From Amphibacillus sp. MSJ-3 (GTDB lineage: Bacteria; Bacillota; Bacilli; Bacillales; Amphibacillaceae), in the NCBI RefSeq assembly GCF_018919165.1, contig NZ_JAHLQM010000027.1:1-34631 (forward strand): a DNA stretch of 34,631 bases, in the 5' to 3' direction. Positions 19,954 to 27,346 of this stretch are shown here, one piece after another. Numbering within the stretch: position 1 is the stretch's first letter; each line of letters begins with the position of its first letter. The notes beneath the pieces are model-generated. The model had not been told where the DNA came from. It worked only from the letters and a program-made list of their open reading frames with translations, and did no database searches. A program made the translations under genes and the position numbers.

Positions 19954-20964
19954 TTAATTTCCCTCACTTTCTATTGCCACAGCATGTGCAATAACTGGAA
20001 TAGACTGCTTTTGTAATGTGGAAAGTGGTGATAATAGGGCGCCAGTAGCGACTAGTAAGATTCGATTTAATTTTTTATTATTTAAATCAGCAATAATCTT
20101 ACTATATAAATAAAGGGTAGAACATCCTGCACCACTTCCACCAGAAAAAACATTTTGATCTTCTTTATAGATGGATAAACCGGCATCAACTAATTTATCT
20201 TTCTGAAGATCGATTTGTTCTTTTTTCAATAATTCAATTAATAAATCTCTTCCGATTGCACCGAGGTCACCTGTTACGATTAAATCATAATGGTCGATAG
20301 ATAATTGATGATCATTTAAATGGCTTAAAATAGTATCAGCAGCGGCTGGAGCCATAGCAGCACCCATATTGAAAGGATCTGATTGATTTAAATCCATTAC
20401 TCGTCCAATAGTCGCCCGAGTAATTACTGGGCCTGTTCCCGCTTGACTAACAATGCAAAATCCACCACCAGTAACAGTCCATTGAGCACTTGGTGGTTTT
20501 TGTGCCCCATATTCTGTTGGATAACGAAATTGTTTTTCAACTGCTGCATTATGACTAACTGCGCCTGTTATGACATGATTGCCGCTTTTGCTATTGATAA
20601 TTAATGCGGCAAGAGCAAGCCCACCAGCAGAGGTTGCACAAGCATTAAAAAGCCCCAAGAAAGGTATTTTATGTGTACGAGCGGCAAAATTTGTAGGGGT
20701 CATCTGATTAATCAAATCGCCACTAATGAAAAAGTCAATATTGTCATAACGTAAGTTTGCCTTTTGAACTGTTAGTTTTGTTGCATCCTCAATTAATTGT
20801 TGATGGGCTTGTTCATAGCTGGGTTGATTCATGTATAGATCTTTATGCAAAAGATCTATATCTTTTGCTAATTTCCCTTTGCCTTCAAAGGGCCCGCCAA
20901 CGGTTGCGGCTGAAGTTATGATCGGTTTATTTGAAAAGATCCAACTTTGTTTCCCGATTTTCAT
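19954..20964 (-). CDS. spoVAD: Stage V sporulation protein AD (SpoVAD), DPA-binding
   Basis: Thiolase-fold protein that sits on the SpoVA channel and binds dipicolinic acid. The 336 residues have GKQSWIFSNKPIITSAATVG at the N-terminus, a thiolase-like LFNACATSAGGLALAA with Cys109, and GGSGAGCSTLYLYS near the C-terminus. Family members use the thiolase fold for DPA binding, not for catalysis. The ATG overlaps the spoVAC stop by one base (TAATG) and GGGGTGA precedes it. Expression in the forespore, probably under sigma-G, is expected from the family; I found no convincing sigma-G promoter. Confidence 0.94.
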   Translation of the reverse strand: MKIGKQSWIFSNKPIITSAATVGGPFEGKGKLAKDIDLLHKDLYMNQPSYEQAHQQLIEDATKLTVQKANLRYDNIDFFISGDLINQMTPTNFAARTHKIPFLGLFNACATSAGGLALAALIINSKSGNHVITGAVSHNAAVEKQFRYPTEYGAQKPPSAQWTVTGGGFCIVSQAGTGPVITRATIGRVMDLNQSDPFNMGAAMAPAAADTILSHLNDHQLSIDHYDLIVTGDLGAIGRDLLIELLKKEQIDLQKDKLVDAGLSIYKEDQNVFSGGSGAGCSTLYLYSKIIADLNNKKLNRILLVATGALLSPLSTLQKQSIPVIAHAVAIESEGN

Positions 20965-21422
20965 TAAATCACCCCTAAATTAATCAGTGCCGTTTTTATT
21001 AAAGCAATAACAAAAGCAGAGAAAACACCAAATAAAATGACTGATCCGGCTAATTTAAACATATTTGCTCCGACCCCTTGAACAAAACCTTCACTACGAT
21101 GTTCGATAGCAGAAGAGATGACAGCATTACCAAATCCCGTAACAGGTACAGCGCTTCCGGCTCCGGCGAATTGAGCAATCTTATCATAGATACCTAAGCC
21201 TGTTAATATCATTGTGATAAAGATAAGGGTAGCGGTCGTTGGATCGCCAACGGTTTGCTCTGTAAAATCAAAGAAATACATATAAAAGAAGCTGATACAT
21301 TGACCGATTAGACAAATCGTACCCCCGACAAGGAAGGCTCGAATACAGTTTCGTAAAAGTGGTCGTTTTTTATCATGCTCAGTTGCTAATTGCTGATATT
21401 TTTGTTTGTTTGTCGTTAACAC
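20964..21422 (-). CDS. spoVAC: Stage V sporulation protein AC (SpoVAC)
   Basis: Mechanosensitive-type membrane subunit of the SpoVA DPA channel. About 152 residues with a cytoplasmic N-terminus (KRPLLRNCIRAFLVGGTICL) followed by four to five membrane segments, including KIAQFAGAGSAVPVTGFGNA, which matches a stretch of SpoVAEb and reflects their shared ancestry. GTG at 21422 is preferred over GTG at 21431 because AAAAGGTG overlaps the earlier one. It lies 13 bp after the lipoprotein gene. Confidence 0.92.
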   Translation of the reverse strand: MLTTNKQKYQQLATEHDKKRPLLRNCIRAFLVGGTICLIGQCISFFYMYFFDFTEQTVGDPTTATLIFITMILTGLGIYDKIAQFAGAGSAVPVTGFGNAVISSAIEHRSEGFVQGVGANMFKLAGSVILFGVFSAFVIALIKTALINLGVI

Positions 21423-21434
21423 ATTAATCACCTT

Positions 21435-21899
21435 TTATTCTTTTGGAGTTTTAGTTAATTCTTTAATTTGTTTAAATTCTTTGTTGAAGTCGGTTTTAGC
21501 TAGATCTTGATTGGTTATTTTATCTTTTAATCGATTGATTTCCAGGAAAATTTTGTAGTCTGAAGATACTTTAGCTTTGATCTTTGGATATGAATCCTTT
21601 ATATACGATTCAACCTCTTTAGCGATTTTTTGCTCATTAAATTGTGATAATTGATCAACTTTAATCGCCATAATCATTTCGTTATTGTAAGTAATGCTAG
21701 TTAAGTCAACGACCTCATCAAAATACTGATTAACGGATTGGTTGATTTGATGTTCTTTCTCGTTTGTATGACTGATATACTGTATATTCAGTTGTTCATT
21801 TGGGCTAGAATCAAGTGTTTGATTATTCGTACAACCAAACATAATCAGTAAAAGTAAAATTTGAAGAACAATTAACTTTTTTATATTGGATCTCGACAT
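21435..21899 (-). CDS. Sporulation lipoprotein of the YhcN/YlaJ type
   Basis: Predicted lipoprotein: basic start (MSRSNIKK), hydrophobic stretch, and lipobox IMFGC at about residues 19-23, then a mostly hydrophilic, Lys-rich domain of about 130 residues. The pattern AIKVDQLSQFNEQKIAKEVE and ESYIKDSYPKIKAKVSSD is like the YhcN/YlaJ family of spore membrane lipoproteins that affect germination. The start is ATG at 21899, because GAGGTG overlaps the GTG three codons upstream. As first gene before spoVAC-VAD-VAEb it matches the gene order of the mobile spoVA2 type rather than the classical spoVA operon. Confidence 0.8.
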   Translation of the reverse strand: MSRSNIKKLIVLQILLLLIMFGCTNNQTLDSSPNEQLNIQYISHTNEKEHQINQSVNQYFDEVVDLTSITYNNEMIMAIKVDQLSQFNEQKIAKEVESYIKDSYPKIKAKVSSDYKIFLEINRLKDKITNQDLAKTDFNKEFKQIKELTKTPKE

Positions 21900-22113
21900 G
21901 TTTATCACCTCTTTTGGTTTATAGCTTTTGAAGAAGTGATCATTTTATGCAATTTAAAATAAAAATTAAACAAATTAATCGGAGTTATTATGAATTTAAG
22001 ATAAAAGAGGAGAGAAGCTAGGAAAAAAATGAGGGTTTTTAAAAAAGTGATATCGTTTGATGTTGGCGATAAATCAGTACATACCTTTTATCGTGGCCAC
22101 TGAAAAAGTAAAA

Positions 22114-22153
22114 AAAGCGACTTGGATCTGTAAGGTCAGATCTAGGTTACTTT
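22114..22153. terminator. Terminator hairpin near the left end of IS copy 2
   Basis: A 17-bp arm pair, AAAGCGACTTGGATCTG with CAGATCTAGGTTACTTT (three G-U pairs or mismatches), followed by a T run on the plus strand and by T on the minus strand as well. It would stop transcription from outside entering the element. Confidence 0.7.
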
Positions 22154-22244
22154 TTTGTTGTATACTATGACTTAAATCCTAATTCAAGTTTAGTCATTAA
22201 AAGTCAAACAACTTACCTAGTAGGATGTACCGTTAATTTTTACT

Positions 22245-22487
22245 CCAGGTGGTCGCTTTTCGCGGGCAAGGCCTCGGGCGCACAGGATGTGGGTCAGTTA
22301 GACGTTGCCACAGGACGTGGCGGTTTTAGTCTAACATTCCTTATTGCTCCACTACCGTGTCGCAATAAGGATTTTCGGACTCGTGGGACTGGGACTGGGA
22401 CTGCGGTTACTCGTCCCACCGAAAACATTTGCGGTTACTCGTCCCATCGAAGACCGTTTACTGTTCCCGCTGGAGTCGCCACCCGGC
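22245..22487. repeat. Structured palindromic repeat element, copy 2
   Basis: Same element as 167-374, with ends GGTGGTCGCTTTTCGCGGGC and GTTCCCGCTGGAGTCGCCAC. It is 35 bp longer because GGGACT occurs three times instead of twice and a block beginning GCGGTTACTCGTCCCA is repeated in tandem (about 22402-22429 and 22430-22457). The stems GTTAGAC/GTCTAAC and CCTTATTGC/GCAATAAGG are intact, and one hairpin-arm change (CAGGACG for CAGGGCG) lies in a loop. No coding capacity is credible. Confidence 0.75.
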
Positions 22488-22542
22488 GTTCCAATCACTG
22501 GCTGGACGCTTTGTTAAATGGATAATAAATTGAATATTTCGA

Positions 22543-22974
22543 TTGAAAGCTTGTTACAATGTTCAAATTGCGACAGAAGGCCAATACGTACTTGCTTATG
22601 ATGTGTTTCCGAACCCTACCGACACACGCACGTTGATTCCTTTCCTGGATACGATTGAAGCTAGCTTTTTTGAACTGCCACTCGAAACGGAAGGGACAGA
22701 TACGGATTAATCCGTGAATTTAAAGTCTACGAATGTGAGGACTGTTCAGATTGTCCATTCCGCGATCTATGTACGAAACAAGCTTTCAGAAGAAACTGGT
22801 GAAATCTACGGGAAACATAAAATAGATGTAGAACCAGCGTTCGGCTTCTTGAAGGCCAATTTATGCTTCTGGCGTTTTTCCGTGCGAGGTAAAGAGAAAG
22901 TGAAAAATGAATTGGGATTTGCGTTGATGGCGGTAAACCTGAGGAAGTTCACCACAGAAGCAACAATTCAATAA
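22543..22974 (+). pseudogene. Decayed IS1182-type transposase, copy 2
   Basis: Begins at the same internal point as copy 1 (KACYNVQIATEGQYVLAYDVF) after the structured repeat. It reads through FPNPTDTRTLIPFLDTIEAS, jumps by an internal deletion (after FFELP) to the zinc-ribbon-like segment REFKVYECEDCSDCPFRDLC, then frameshifts into KLSEETGEIYGKHKIDVEPA, GFLKANLCFWRFSVRGKEKV and NELGFALMAVNLRKFTTEA. It keeps the Cys-rich segment that copy 1 lost and lacks the ADVGYGSEQNY segment that copy 1 kept, so the two decayed separately. Confidence 0.85.
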
Positions 22975-23000
22975 TAGAAGAAAGCAAAAATCCAACAAAA

Positions 23001-23040
23001 AATGGTTTCAAGCAAATTTTAATGCTTGAAACCATTTGTT
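23001..23040 (+). terminator. Hairpin terminator after the copy 2 transposase
   Basis: A perfect 14-bp stem, AATGGTTTCAAGCA with TGCTTGAAACCATT, 8-nt AT-rich loop, followed by TGTTT. It is absent from copy 1. Confidence 0.65.
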
Positions 23041-23176
23041 TAGTTAGTTATGTCATGTCTTTTTTGTATAGCCTTTATGATCTCCCGAAATATCCGAAGA
23101 TTTTCAGTGGCCTCTTTTTATTTGCTTTCTTTTTTGTGATTTAATCTCATTATCGTAGGGGTTTATATTTATCGTA

Positions 23177-23322
23177 ATTGAAGTTTCACTTTATCGCAGT
23201 GTAACTGTCAGCAAGATTCCCACTTCAGGAATTTGGAGGAAAGTAAGAATTGTAAGTGGGAGATCATCTGACAGTGAAGGTCCTTCAGGTTCAACTCCCA
23301 CTGATTGAAGTTTTACTTTATT
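23177..23322 (+). repeat. Dispersed 3'-UTR repeat, copy B
   Basis: Runs from TTGAAGTTTCACTTTATC through GCAGTGTAACTGTCAGCAAG and GGAGGAAAGTAAGAATTGTA to CCCACTGATTGAAGTTTTAC. The terminal unit ATTGAAGTTT(C/T)ACTTTAT occurs at both ends as a direct repeat. On the minus strand it begins within the last codons of the lipoprotein gene at 23318, as copy A begins at the stop of the antiterminator gene. Compared with copy A it holds an extra segment around GGGAGATCATCTGACAGTGA. Confidence 0.65.
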
Positions 23323-24058
23323 TCACATCTGCGACTATATCTTTTGTAGGTTGATCATCTGATTCGTGCCATTCTTCTAAAGCTAAGTTGGTTGGTTTAT
23401 CTATGTCTGGAAGCTGTAATTCAAGCTCTGAATCATTTAACCAATTTGTTTGAAGGATTGGCCAGCGGAAAGCATGTAAAGTGATTAATTCCATATTGTC
23501 TTCTGTTAAAGTTATTTCAGTCCAATCCTCGATATTATAGATGATTAGCTTATTAATATTCCATGGTTTATTAGTAAGATTTCGCTCAAAAACAAACAAT
23601 ACCTTTGAAAAATCGGGGGAAGGCTCTATATTGATAATCTTAGCTTGGTCAGCCAATAATTGGGATTCCCCTAATTCGGTATTTAAGAGTAGGTATGAGC
23701 ATGAATCTCCTTGATGAGCAAAACTAAGTAAATACAGTGAGTCATGTTGTTCTTGCATAATTGGAATAAGTTGCATTTCCTCGATAGCCTGATTTCTATC
23801 ATTATGCTGTTCCAAGTAATTTGCTAGTACAGGGATTTGATCAATATTAATCGTTACTTGTTGATCAGAAAGGGTAAATTCAAGAAACTGTTGATCTTCT
23901 TGAGCATCGTCTGGCTCTTCATCTATTTGTTCATCAGTTTCTTGATCTATTTTAGAAATATCTTCTTTAATAATCATTGGTTGCTGTTTAGTGCATGCCA
24001 CTAATAACAAACTAATTAATAATAGGCAAAACAATAGGTAAAGTATTTTTTTTCTCAT
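23318..24058 (-). CDS. Predicted lipoprotein of unknown function
   Basis: About 246 residues. MRKKILYLLFCLLLISLLLVAC is a lipoprotein signal with lipobox LVAC (lipidated Cys at about 22), so the protein sits on the outer face of the membrane. An acidic linker follows (residues about 35-60, many D, E and Q), then a domain rich in beta-strand patterns, including LLSFAHQGDSCSYLLLNTEL and EPSPDFSKVLFVFERN, which recall propeller or TolB-like repeats, though too few are present to claim one. I do not recognise a family. ATG at 24058 has AAAGGA about 11 bases upstream; earlier in-frame ATGs lack a site. It lies 80 bp after the protease gene, and may be co-transcribed. Confidence 0.75.
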   Translation of the reverse strand: MRKKILYLLFCLLLISLLLVACTKQQPMIIKEDISKIDQETDEQIDEEPDDAQEDQQFLEFTLSDQQVTINIDQIPVLANYLEQHNDRNQAIEEMQLIPIMQEQHDSLYLLSFAHQGDSCSYLLLNTELGESQLLADQAKIINIEPSPDFSKVLFVFERNLTNKPWNINKLIIYNIEDWTEITLTEDNMELITLHAFRWPILQTNWLNDSELELQLPDIDKPTNLALEEWHESDDQPTKDIVADVK

Positions 24059-24137
24059 TAAAATGTGCATCCTTTCAAACATGTTTCTTTATCTTGGCCC
24101 TAGTCAAATAATTTTTTGGATATGTTAAAATATAATC

Positions 24138-25262
24138 TTAATTGGGTTGAAAGTTTAAAATTTTCAACTGGTCATTTTCATAGCCTACCGAAAATATATA
24201 GTTAACTACATTATCCTCATCTTGAGATATTGCGTAATCAAATTCGATCGAGACAGTAAATTCAATGAGCTCTTGGGTGATATTTTCAGCTTCGTAATTC
24301 AAAATAGAAATATCTTTCAGATGTAAGTATTGAGATCTAAAGTTTGGATAATCAATTTCATTTTGTAGCTCGCTCCCAAGCAGAGTATAGGCGTTAATAT
24401 AGTCATGAATGGCTAAGCTATTAATAAAATAATCAATTAAATAAGTCGCTTCTTCTAAAAGAAGATCTGGCTCAGTTTTCAATTCTTTTGCATTAGTTGG
24501 AAACGTTAATTGTTCATTGCTAATTGAGTTTGACCAGTCTGTAATTTGATCGATAATTGTAGGGATTGGGATGCTAAAACCAATATCACTTTCCTCAATA
24601 CCGGCTGAATTTATTCCAATCACTTTTCCTGTTTGTCGATCAATCAGTGGTCCACCACTGTTTCCATGTGTAATATTTGCAGAGATTTGATAAACATTAT
24701 CATAGGTATAATCATTGATTTCAAAAGACCGATTAATTCCTGAAATAATTCCAATTGTGACTGTATTTTGAAAGCCTAATGGACTTCCAACTGCTATGAT
24801 TTCAGCACCTGGCAGGAGGCGATCAGACGTTTCTAATTCAATGGGCTTATGATTGATCAGTTGCGGAACACGAATGACAGCTATATCATTTTTCTTGTCA
24901 ACACCAACAATGGCTGCTGGATAAGTCTCCGCATTTGACACGGTTACCTCTATAGCAATTGCATCATTTATGACATGGGCATTTGTAACAATATCCCCAC
25001 GCGAATTATATAGAAAGCCTGATCCAACTCGAGTTATTTCTTGAGTCTCAACATTAATTTGAACAATACTTTTCTGGGCTTCGTGAATCAAATGCTGTAA
25101 ATTATCAGATCCCTTTGTGACATCATCATATGAAATCAACTGTTGCCCGACCTCAATCTCTTGTTGGTTAAGTTTTTTATATAAAAAATAATTAAAGGTT
25201 AAGCAAGAGGTTAAAATAAAGAGGCTAGCTAAAGTGATTAAAAACTTTTGTTTTTTTGACAT
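24138..25262 (-). CDS. Membrane-anchored trypsin-like (HtrA-type) serine protease without PDZ
   Basis: Extracytoplasmic protease. The catalytic triad is visible: H96 in VTNAHVIND, D126 in KKNDIAVIRV and S202 in ITHGNSGGPLID; VGSGFLYNSRGDIVTNAHV and AVGSPLGFQNTVTIGIISG are HtrA-like. The N-terminus is a basic, hydrophobic anchor (residues 5-28) that also contains LTSC at 17-20, so a lipoprotein is possible. After the protease domain (about 55-245) there is no PDZ domain; instead the last 110 residues form an alpha/beta region of the NTF2-like kind (EATYLIDYFINSLAIHDYIN). It starts 19 bp after the zinc-ribbon gene. Target proteins are unknown; quality control or processing at the envelope is the family role. 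Confidence 0.85.
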   Translation of the reverse strand: MSKKQKFLITLASLFILTSCLTFNYFLYKKLNQQEIEVGQQLISYDDVTKGSDNLQHLIHEAQKSIVQINVETQEITRVGSGFLYNSRGDIVTNAHVINDAIAIEVTVSNAETYPAAIVGVDKKNDIAVIRVPQLINHKPIELETSDRLLPGAEIIAVGSPLGFQNTVTIGIISGINRSFEINDYTYDNVYQISANITHGNSGGPLIDRQTGKVIGINSAGIEESDIGFSIPIPTIIDQITDWSNSISNEQLTFPTNAKELKTEPDLLLEEATYLIDYFINSLAIHDYINAYTLLGSELQNEIDYPNFRSQYLHLKDISILNYEAENITQELIEFTVSIEFDYAISQDEDNVVNYIFSVGYENDQLKILNFQPN

Positions 25263-25280
25263 GAGTTAACCTCCAAATAT

Positions 25281-26423
25281 TTAATCGAGTATCCATGTAA
25301 TCGATGTAACTTTGACATCATCGATTTCTTTAATGATCTTATCATCAAAGGATATATGATCAAACTTTCCAGTCTCACCTGGATACAATGTTTCTGGATA
25401 AACGAACAGTTCATTTGATTCTATTTCTTTTCCACTTTTATCAAAGATGGAATAGTGGATAAGAACAGCATGAATAGGGACAGTTGCTACACTTGTGATT
25501 TCACCAGAAATAACTAATTCCTTACGACTATTTATATCAAATTCAATAGATACGTCATCAATTGCATCATTTTCATTTATTTGTTGCTCCGCTTCATATT
25601 GTGAAAATGCTAGTTCTAATCGATTTTCTTCGGCCGTTTCAAAAGCTTCTTTTTCCTTTTTAATTGAATTTAATAAACTCGTTAATTTCTCATCATCTGG
25701 TAAATAGTACAGTCCATTTTCCACCATATTTTCTGCTAATGTAAACTGATTTTGTTCAAGATATGCATAAGCCTGTTTTTCTGAATGACTAATCAATTGA
25801 TCCCTAATTGAACGAACGAGTTCATAAGCTTCTTGATCGTCAATACTATCAGCTTCCCATAGGATAGCAGGTAAATCATCGATCGATGGATTTGCATCTA
25901 GTTTATTTTTAACCATTGATAACTGAATTTCCTTCTGTTTATTCAGCAGTTGTTCTCGAAATTGTTCAACTACCTCGCCGTTAAAAGGTGTTAAATTATT
26001 TTTAGCTTGTAAAATGAGTTGGAGTTGGTCTTGTTCATTACTACTATTTGCAATATTGTCTAAGACTTCAACCGAAAAAACAGTAAATTGAGATAGTTCT
26101 CGAGCTTTAGTAAAAGCAGGATAACACTCAATTGCACTTTGAATTTTCTGATTTGCTAACTTATAATCTGAAAGTAGAAGTGCTTCTTCAGCTTCGATAT
26201 AGTAAGATTTCGCTGATTTAATTCGCATGGAAGTTATGATATAAATAGAAAATGATAAACCAATCATTAAAATGAGTAGTGTTAAAGGAACAAGGTAGTG
26301 TTTAAAACGCCACCTTTTCTTAAACAGCCTGTCTTCCATGTCATTGGGTAGCTTATTACCGCAATTTATACAAAATACTTCATCTAAATAAACTTTAGCT
26401 CCACAATGCGGACAATATCCCAT
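25281..26423 (-). CDS. Zinc-ribbon membrane protein with C-terminal FxLYD-type domain
   Basis: Residues 1-30 are a zinc ribbon, MGYCPHCGAKVYL and FCINCGNKL, with Cys4, 7, 18 and 21. A single membrane segment follows at about 45-68 (YLVPLTLLILMIGLSFSIYI). The outer part has helical, TPR-like repeats (AEEALLLSDYKLANQKIQSA, QNQFTLAENMVENGLYYLP) and a C-terminal beta domain (about 290-380: ISGEITSVATVPIHAVLIHY, ESNELFVYPETLYPGETGKF) like the FxLYD domain. This plan (cytosolic zinc ribbon, membrane segment, outer repeats) resembles YvbJ/TcaA-type envelope proteins. ATG at 26423 is chosen because AGGTAGGTG overlaps the upstream GTG. It lies between signal peptidase and protease genes. Function unknown. 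Confidence 0.8.
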   Translation of the reverse strand: MGYCPHCGAKVYLDEVFCINCGNKLPNDMEDRLFKKRWRFKHYLVPLTLLILMIGLSFSIYIITSMRIKSAKSYYIEAEEALLLSDYKLANQKIQSAIECYPAFTKARELSQFTVFSVEVLDNIANSSNEQDQLQLILQAKNNLTPFNGEVVEQFREQLLNKQKEIQLSMVKNKLDANPSIDDLPAILWEADSIDDQEAYELVRSIRDQLISHSEKQAYAYLEQNQFTLAENMVENGLYYLPDDEKLTSLLNSIKKEKEAFETAEENRLELAFSQYEAEQQINENDAIDDVSIEFDINSRKELVISGEITSVATVPIHAVLIHYSIFDKSGKEIESNELFVYPETLYPGETGKFDHISFDDKIIKEIDDVKVTSITWILD

Positions 26424-26438
26424 GTCGAACACCTACCT

Positions 26439-26960
26439 TTAATGGATAACATGCCAATCTGAAAAAGGATAAATAACAAATTCAGCACGTCCAATAATAT
26501 TCGATTTTTCAATAAAACCTAGAGTATTACGACTATCTTTACTGATACGACGATTATCTCCTAGAACATAATAAGATTGGTCAGGGATTTTAGTTTCTGG
26601 AATATCATGAGTCCAAAAGCTACTTCTATCTGTAATGAATACTTGTGTATAAGGAATTCCGTCAATATATAATTGTTGATCAGTTATTTCAATCGTTTCA
26701 TTCGGTAGACCGATAATTCGTTTGATGTATATTTCACCATTATAATCGATAGTCACAATATCTCCACGCTCAGGCTCATTTAATGAATAGGAAAGATGAT
26801 TTGTAATGATCCATTGTCCATTTTGAATCGTTGGTGCCATACTTTCACCAATAACTTGAGCAAAAGAGAAGATAAATAATCGAAAAAATAATATAATAAA
26901 GAAAATAGTTAAAATCAGCTTCCTAATTTTAGTTAAATGGGTACGTACGTTTTCTTTCAT
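26439..26960 (-). CDS. Signal peptidase I
   Basis: Membrane Ser-Lys protease that removes signal peptides from secreted proteins. One membrane anchor spans about residues 15-34, followed by box B with the nucleophile S40 in VIGESMAPT, box C, box D with the general base K80 in IYIKRIIGLP, and box E with YVLGDNRRISKDSR. Length 173 fits the short P-type enzymes of Bacilli (SipS/T/U). GGAAGG lies 11 bases before the ATG. It leads a tight row with the zinc-ribbon gene (15 bp gap), so it may be a dedicated peptidase for that cluster rather than the housekeeping one. Confidence 0.93.
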   Translation of the reverse strand: MKENVRTHLTKIRKLILTIFFIILFFRLFIFSFAQVIGESMAPTIQNGQWIITNHLSYSLNEPERGDIVTIDYNGEIYIKRIIGLPNETIEITDQQLYIDGIPYTQVFITDRSSFWTHDIPETKIPDQSYYVLGDNRRISKDSRNTLGFIEKSNIIGRAEFVIYPFSDWHVIH

Positions 26961-27346
26961 AGATGAGATAACCTTCCTATAATTACTTGATAAATTTTTT
27001 TATAACTGATCATAAGATCCCACTTCAAAAATATAAGGCAAGCGATAAGTGATCTATAGGATTAATGGTCAGTAGAGTTCCGCTTCGTTTGATTAATAAA
27101 CGACCCCGTTTGGGCGAATAATCGCAATTTGCTTCGATGGGACGACTATCAAAAGTCCTCAGTCCATCTTACTGTGTGGGAGTATAGTATTCCACGTTGA
27201 ATATAGATTTGCTTTATTAATATATATTTTATCACATTTATAAATAATTTAGCAGAGATAGATTTTAGGGAACTTTAAATGACTATGTACCTATTATTTG
27301 GTTTTATGTTAATATTATATTATTGAAATGACTGGGGGTAACTCGA
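26961..27346. other. Gene-free stretch with repeat remnants upstream of the signal peptidase gene
   Basis: About 385 bp. At 27003-27045 lies a partial relative of the dispersed repeat: AACTGATCATAAGATCCCAC parallels AACTGTCAGCAAGATTCCCA at 23203. At 27136-27170 lies CTTCGATGGGACGA, identical over 14 bases to the complement of a hairpin arm of the structured repeat, followed by AGTCCTCAGTCC where that repeat has AGTCCCAGTCC. The rest, to 27300, is AT-rich. No frame is credible. Promoters for both divergent neighbours must lie here; none is clear. Confidence 0.5.

Larger units (their letters stand above)
22094..23113 (+). mobile_element. Decayed IS1182-type element, copy 2
   Basis: Bounded by a perfect 12-bp inverted repeat, GGCCACTGAAAA at 22095-22106 and its complement at 23101-23112. 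Inside, in order, are a terminator hairpin (22114), the structured palindromic repeat (22245-22487), a broken transposase (22543-22974) and a second hairpin (23001). At about 1.02 kb it is well short of a full IS of this family (1.6-1.9 kb), consistent with loss of the transposase N-terminal half. I recall GGCCACTGAAAA ends from IS copies in Bacillus, but no target-site duplication was identified. Confidence 0.7.

Noticed and set aside
21423-21431. Upstream GTG as start of spoVAC
   Set aside because: It overlaps the AAAAGGTG ribosome site; the GTG at 21422 is correctly spaced and gives a family-like N-terminus.
21900-22030. Sigma-G promoter before the sporulation lipoprotein gene
   Set aside because: CATAATA and TTGCATA occur on the minus strand, but no pair with the right spacing was found, so no promoter is annotated although forespore expression is expected.
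22289-22525. Open frame of 78 codons in the second structured repeat
   Set aside because: It is the same non-coding repeat; the frame is not kept between copies because of the tandem duplication.
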